A stretch of DNA of 13,822 nt from URNF01 sp045531495. GTDB taxonomy: Bacteria; Bacillota; Clostridia; Oscillospirales; Acutalibacteraceae. The notes beneath the pieces are model-generated. The model was given only the letters and a program-made list of their open reading frames with translations, had not been told where the DNA came from and did not search any database. Made by a program: the position numbers and the translations under genes. Positions 13,610 to 13,822 of this stretch are shown here, one piece after another. How positions within the stretch are numbered: position 1 is the first letter of the stretch; each line of letters begins with the position of its first letter. Location of the stretch: the NCBI GenBank assembly GCA_045531495.1, contig JAZSED010000012.1, positions 1-13,822 of the forward strand. The letters are read 5' to 3'.

Positions 13610-13822
13610 TTATTTACCGCTCGTCGAAACGTAGCCCTTCAAGGGGTCAACGGGTGTGCCGTTTACACGTACCTCAAAGTGCAGATGCGGTCCCGTCACG
13701 TTGCCTGTAGAGCCTGCTTTTGCCAAAACGGTTTTACCGCCCACAACCTTCTGTCCGACGGTTGCATACATCGCTGAGCAGTGCGCATACAGGGTGACAA
13801 TCTGTCTGCCCTGTGCATCACG
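13610..13822 (-). CDS. M23-family peptidoglycan endopeptidase (C-terminal part, cut by window edge)
   Basis: The last 70 residues of an M23/LytM-type metallopeptidase, open to the window edge and ending at TAA 13610-13612. Visible family features are TLYAHCSAM (His14 of the fragment), VGQKVVGGKTV, AGSTGNVTGPHLHFEVRVNG and PVDPLKGYV. The HLH motif (His46, His48 of the fragment) contains a Zn ligand. The first Zn ligands (HxxxD) would lie upstream, outside the window. Such enzymes cut peptidoglycan cross-bridges outside the cell, often under FtsEX control; whether ftsEX is upstream cannot be seen. It is transcribed with the S41 gene, 19 bases downstream. Confidence 0.93.
   Translation of the reverse strand, partial: RDAQGRQIVTLYAHCSAMYATVGQKVVGGKTVLAKAGSTGNVTGPHLHFEVRVNGTPVDPLKGYVSTSGK

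Noticed and set aside
1..13822. CRISPR array, tRNA, rRNA, transposase or phage genes
   Set aside because: No regularly spaced repeats, tRNA-like cloverleaf, rRNA stretches or mobile-element proteins were found by reading the window.

Overview
The window looks like chromosomal DNA from a Gram-positive, low-outer-membrane Clostridia-type bacterium, most likely an Oscillospirales/Ruminococcaceae-like gut species. This is inferred from gene content (Asp23 plus FakA pair, YmdB phosphodiesterase, a DUF6062-type protein, Clostridia-type GlmM and PgcA, M23 plus S41 envelope pair), from AGGAGG-type ribosome binding sites and SigA-type promoters, and from short intergenic palindromes of a kind common in such genomes. 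No RNA genes, CRISPR array, prophage or transposase were seen.

Layout. 1-507 (minus, cut by the window edge): an XRE helix-turn-helix domain joined in frame to the start of phosphoglucosamine mutase GlmM. 508-784: divergent promoter region. 785-3876 (plus): a tight three-gene operon (beta-CASP metallo-beta-lactamase nuclease, short-chain dehydrogenase, SGNH hydrolase) closed by a strong terminator. 3877-4318: mostly non-coding, with two GC-rich palindromic repeats bracketing a 66-codon open frame that has no start codon, then a hairpin. 4319-6058 (minus): phosphoglucomutase/phosphomannomutase PgcA with its own promoter. 6176-7791 (plus): promoter and an orphan oligopeptide-binding lipoprotein. 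7831-9896 (plus): Asp23-family protein and fatty-acid kinase FakA, then a terminator. 9949-11398 (plus): YmdB and a DUF6062-type cysteine-rich protein. A shared hairpin at 11397-11426 separates these from 11425-13822 (minus), which reads M23 peptidase (partial), S41 peptidase homologue, terminator, HAD phosphatase.

Themes. Cell envelope and sugar-phosphate metabolism dominate: GlmM supplies glucosamine-1-phosphate for peptidoglycan, PgcA supplies glucose-1-phosphate for glycans, FakA feeds exogenous fatty acids to phospholipid synthesis, and the M23/S41 pair is of the type that remodels peptidoglycan.

The two most notable observations are (1) the DNA-binding domain fused to GlmM, which suggests an enzyme that may regulate transcription, and (2) an S41 peptidase homologue whose catalytic serine position is glycine preceded by cysteine (Thr-Cys-Gly-Glu-Ala-Glu), while the general-base lysine is kept at the canonical 25-residue distance. 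A possible decayed gene between two palindromic elements and two terminators that sit directly against the next gene's ribosome binding site are secondary leads.
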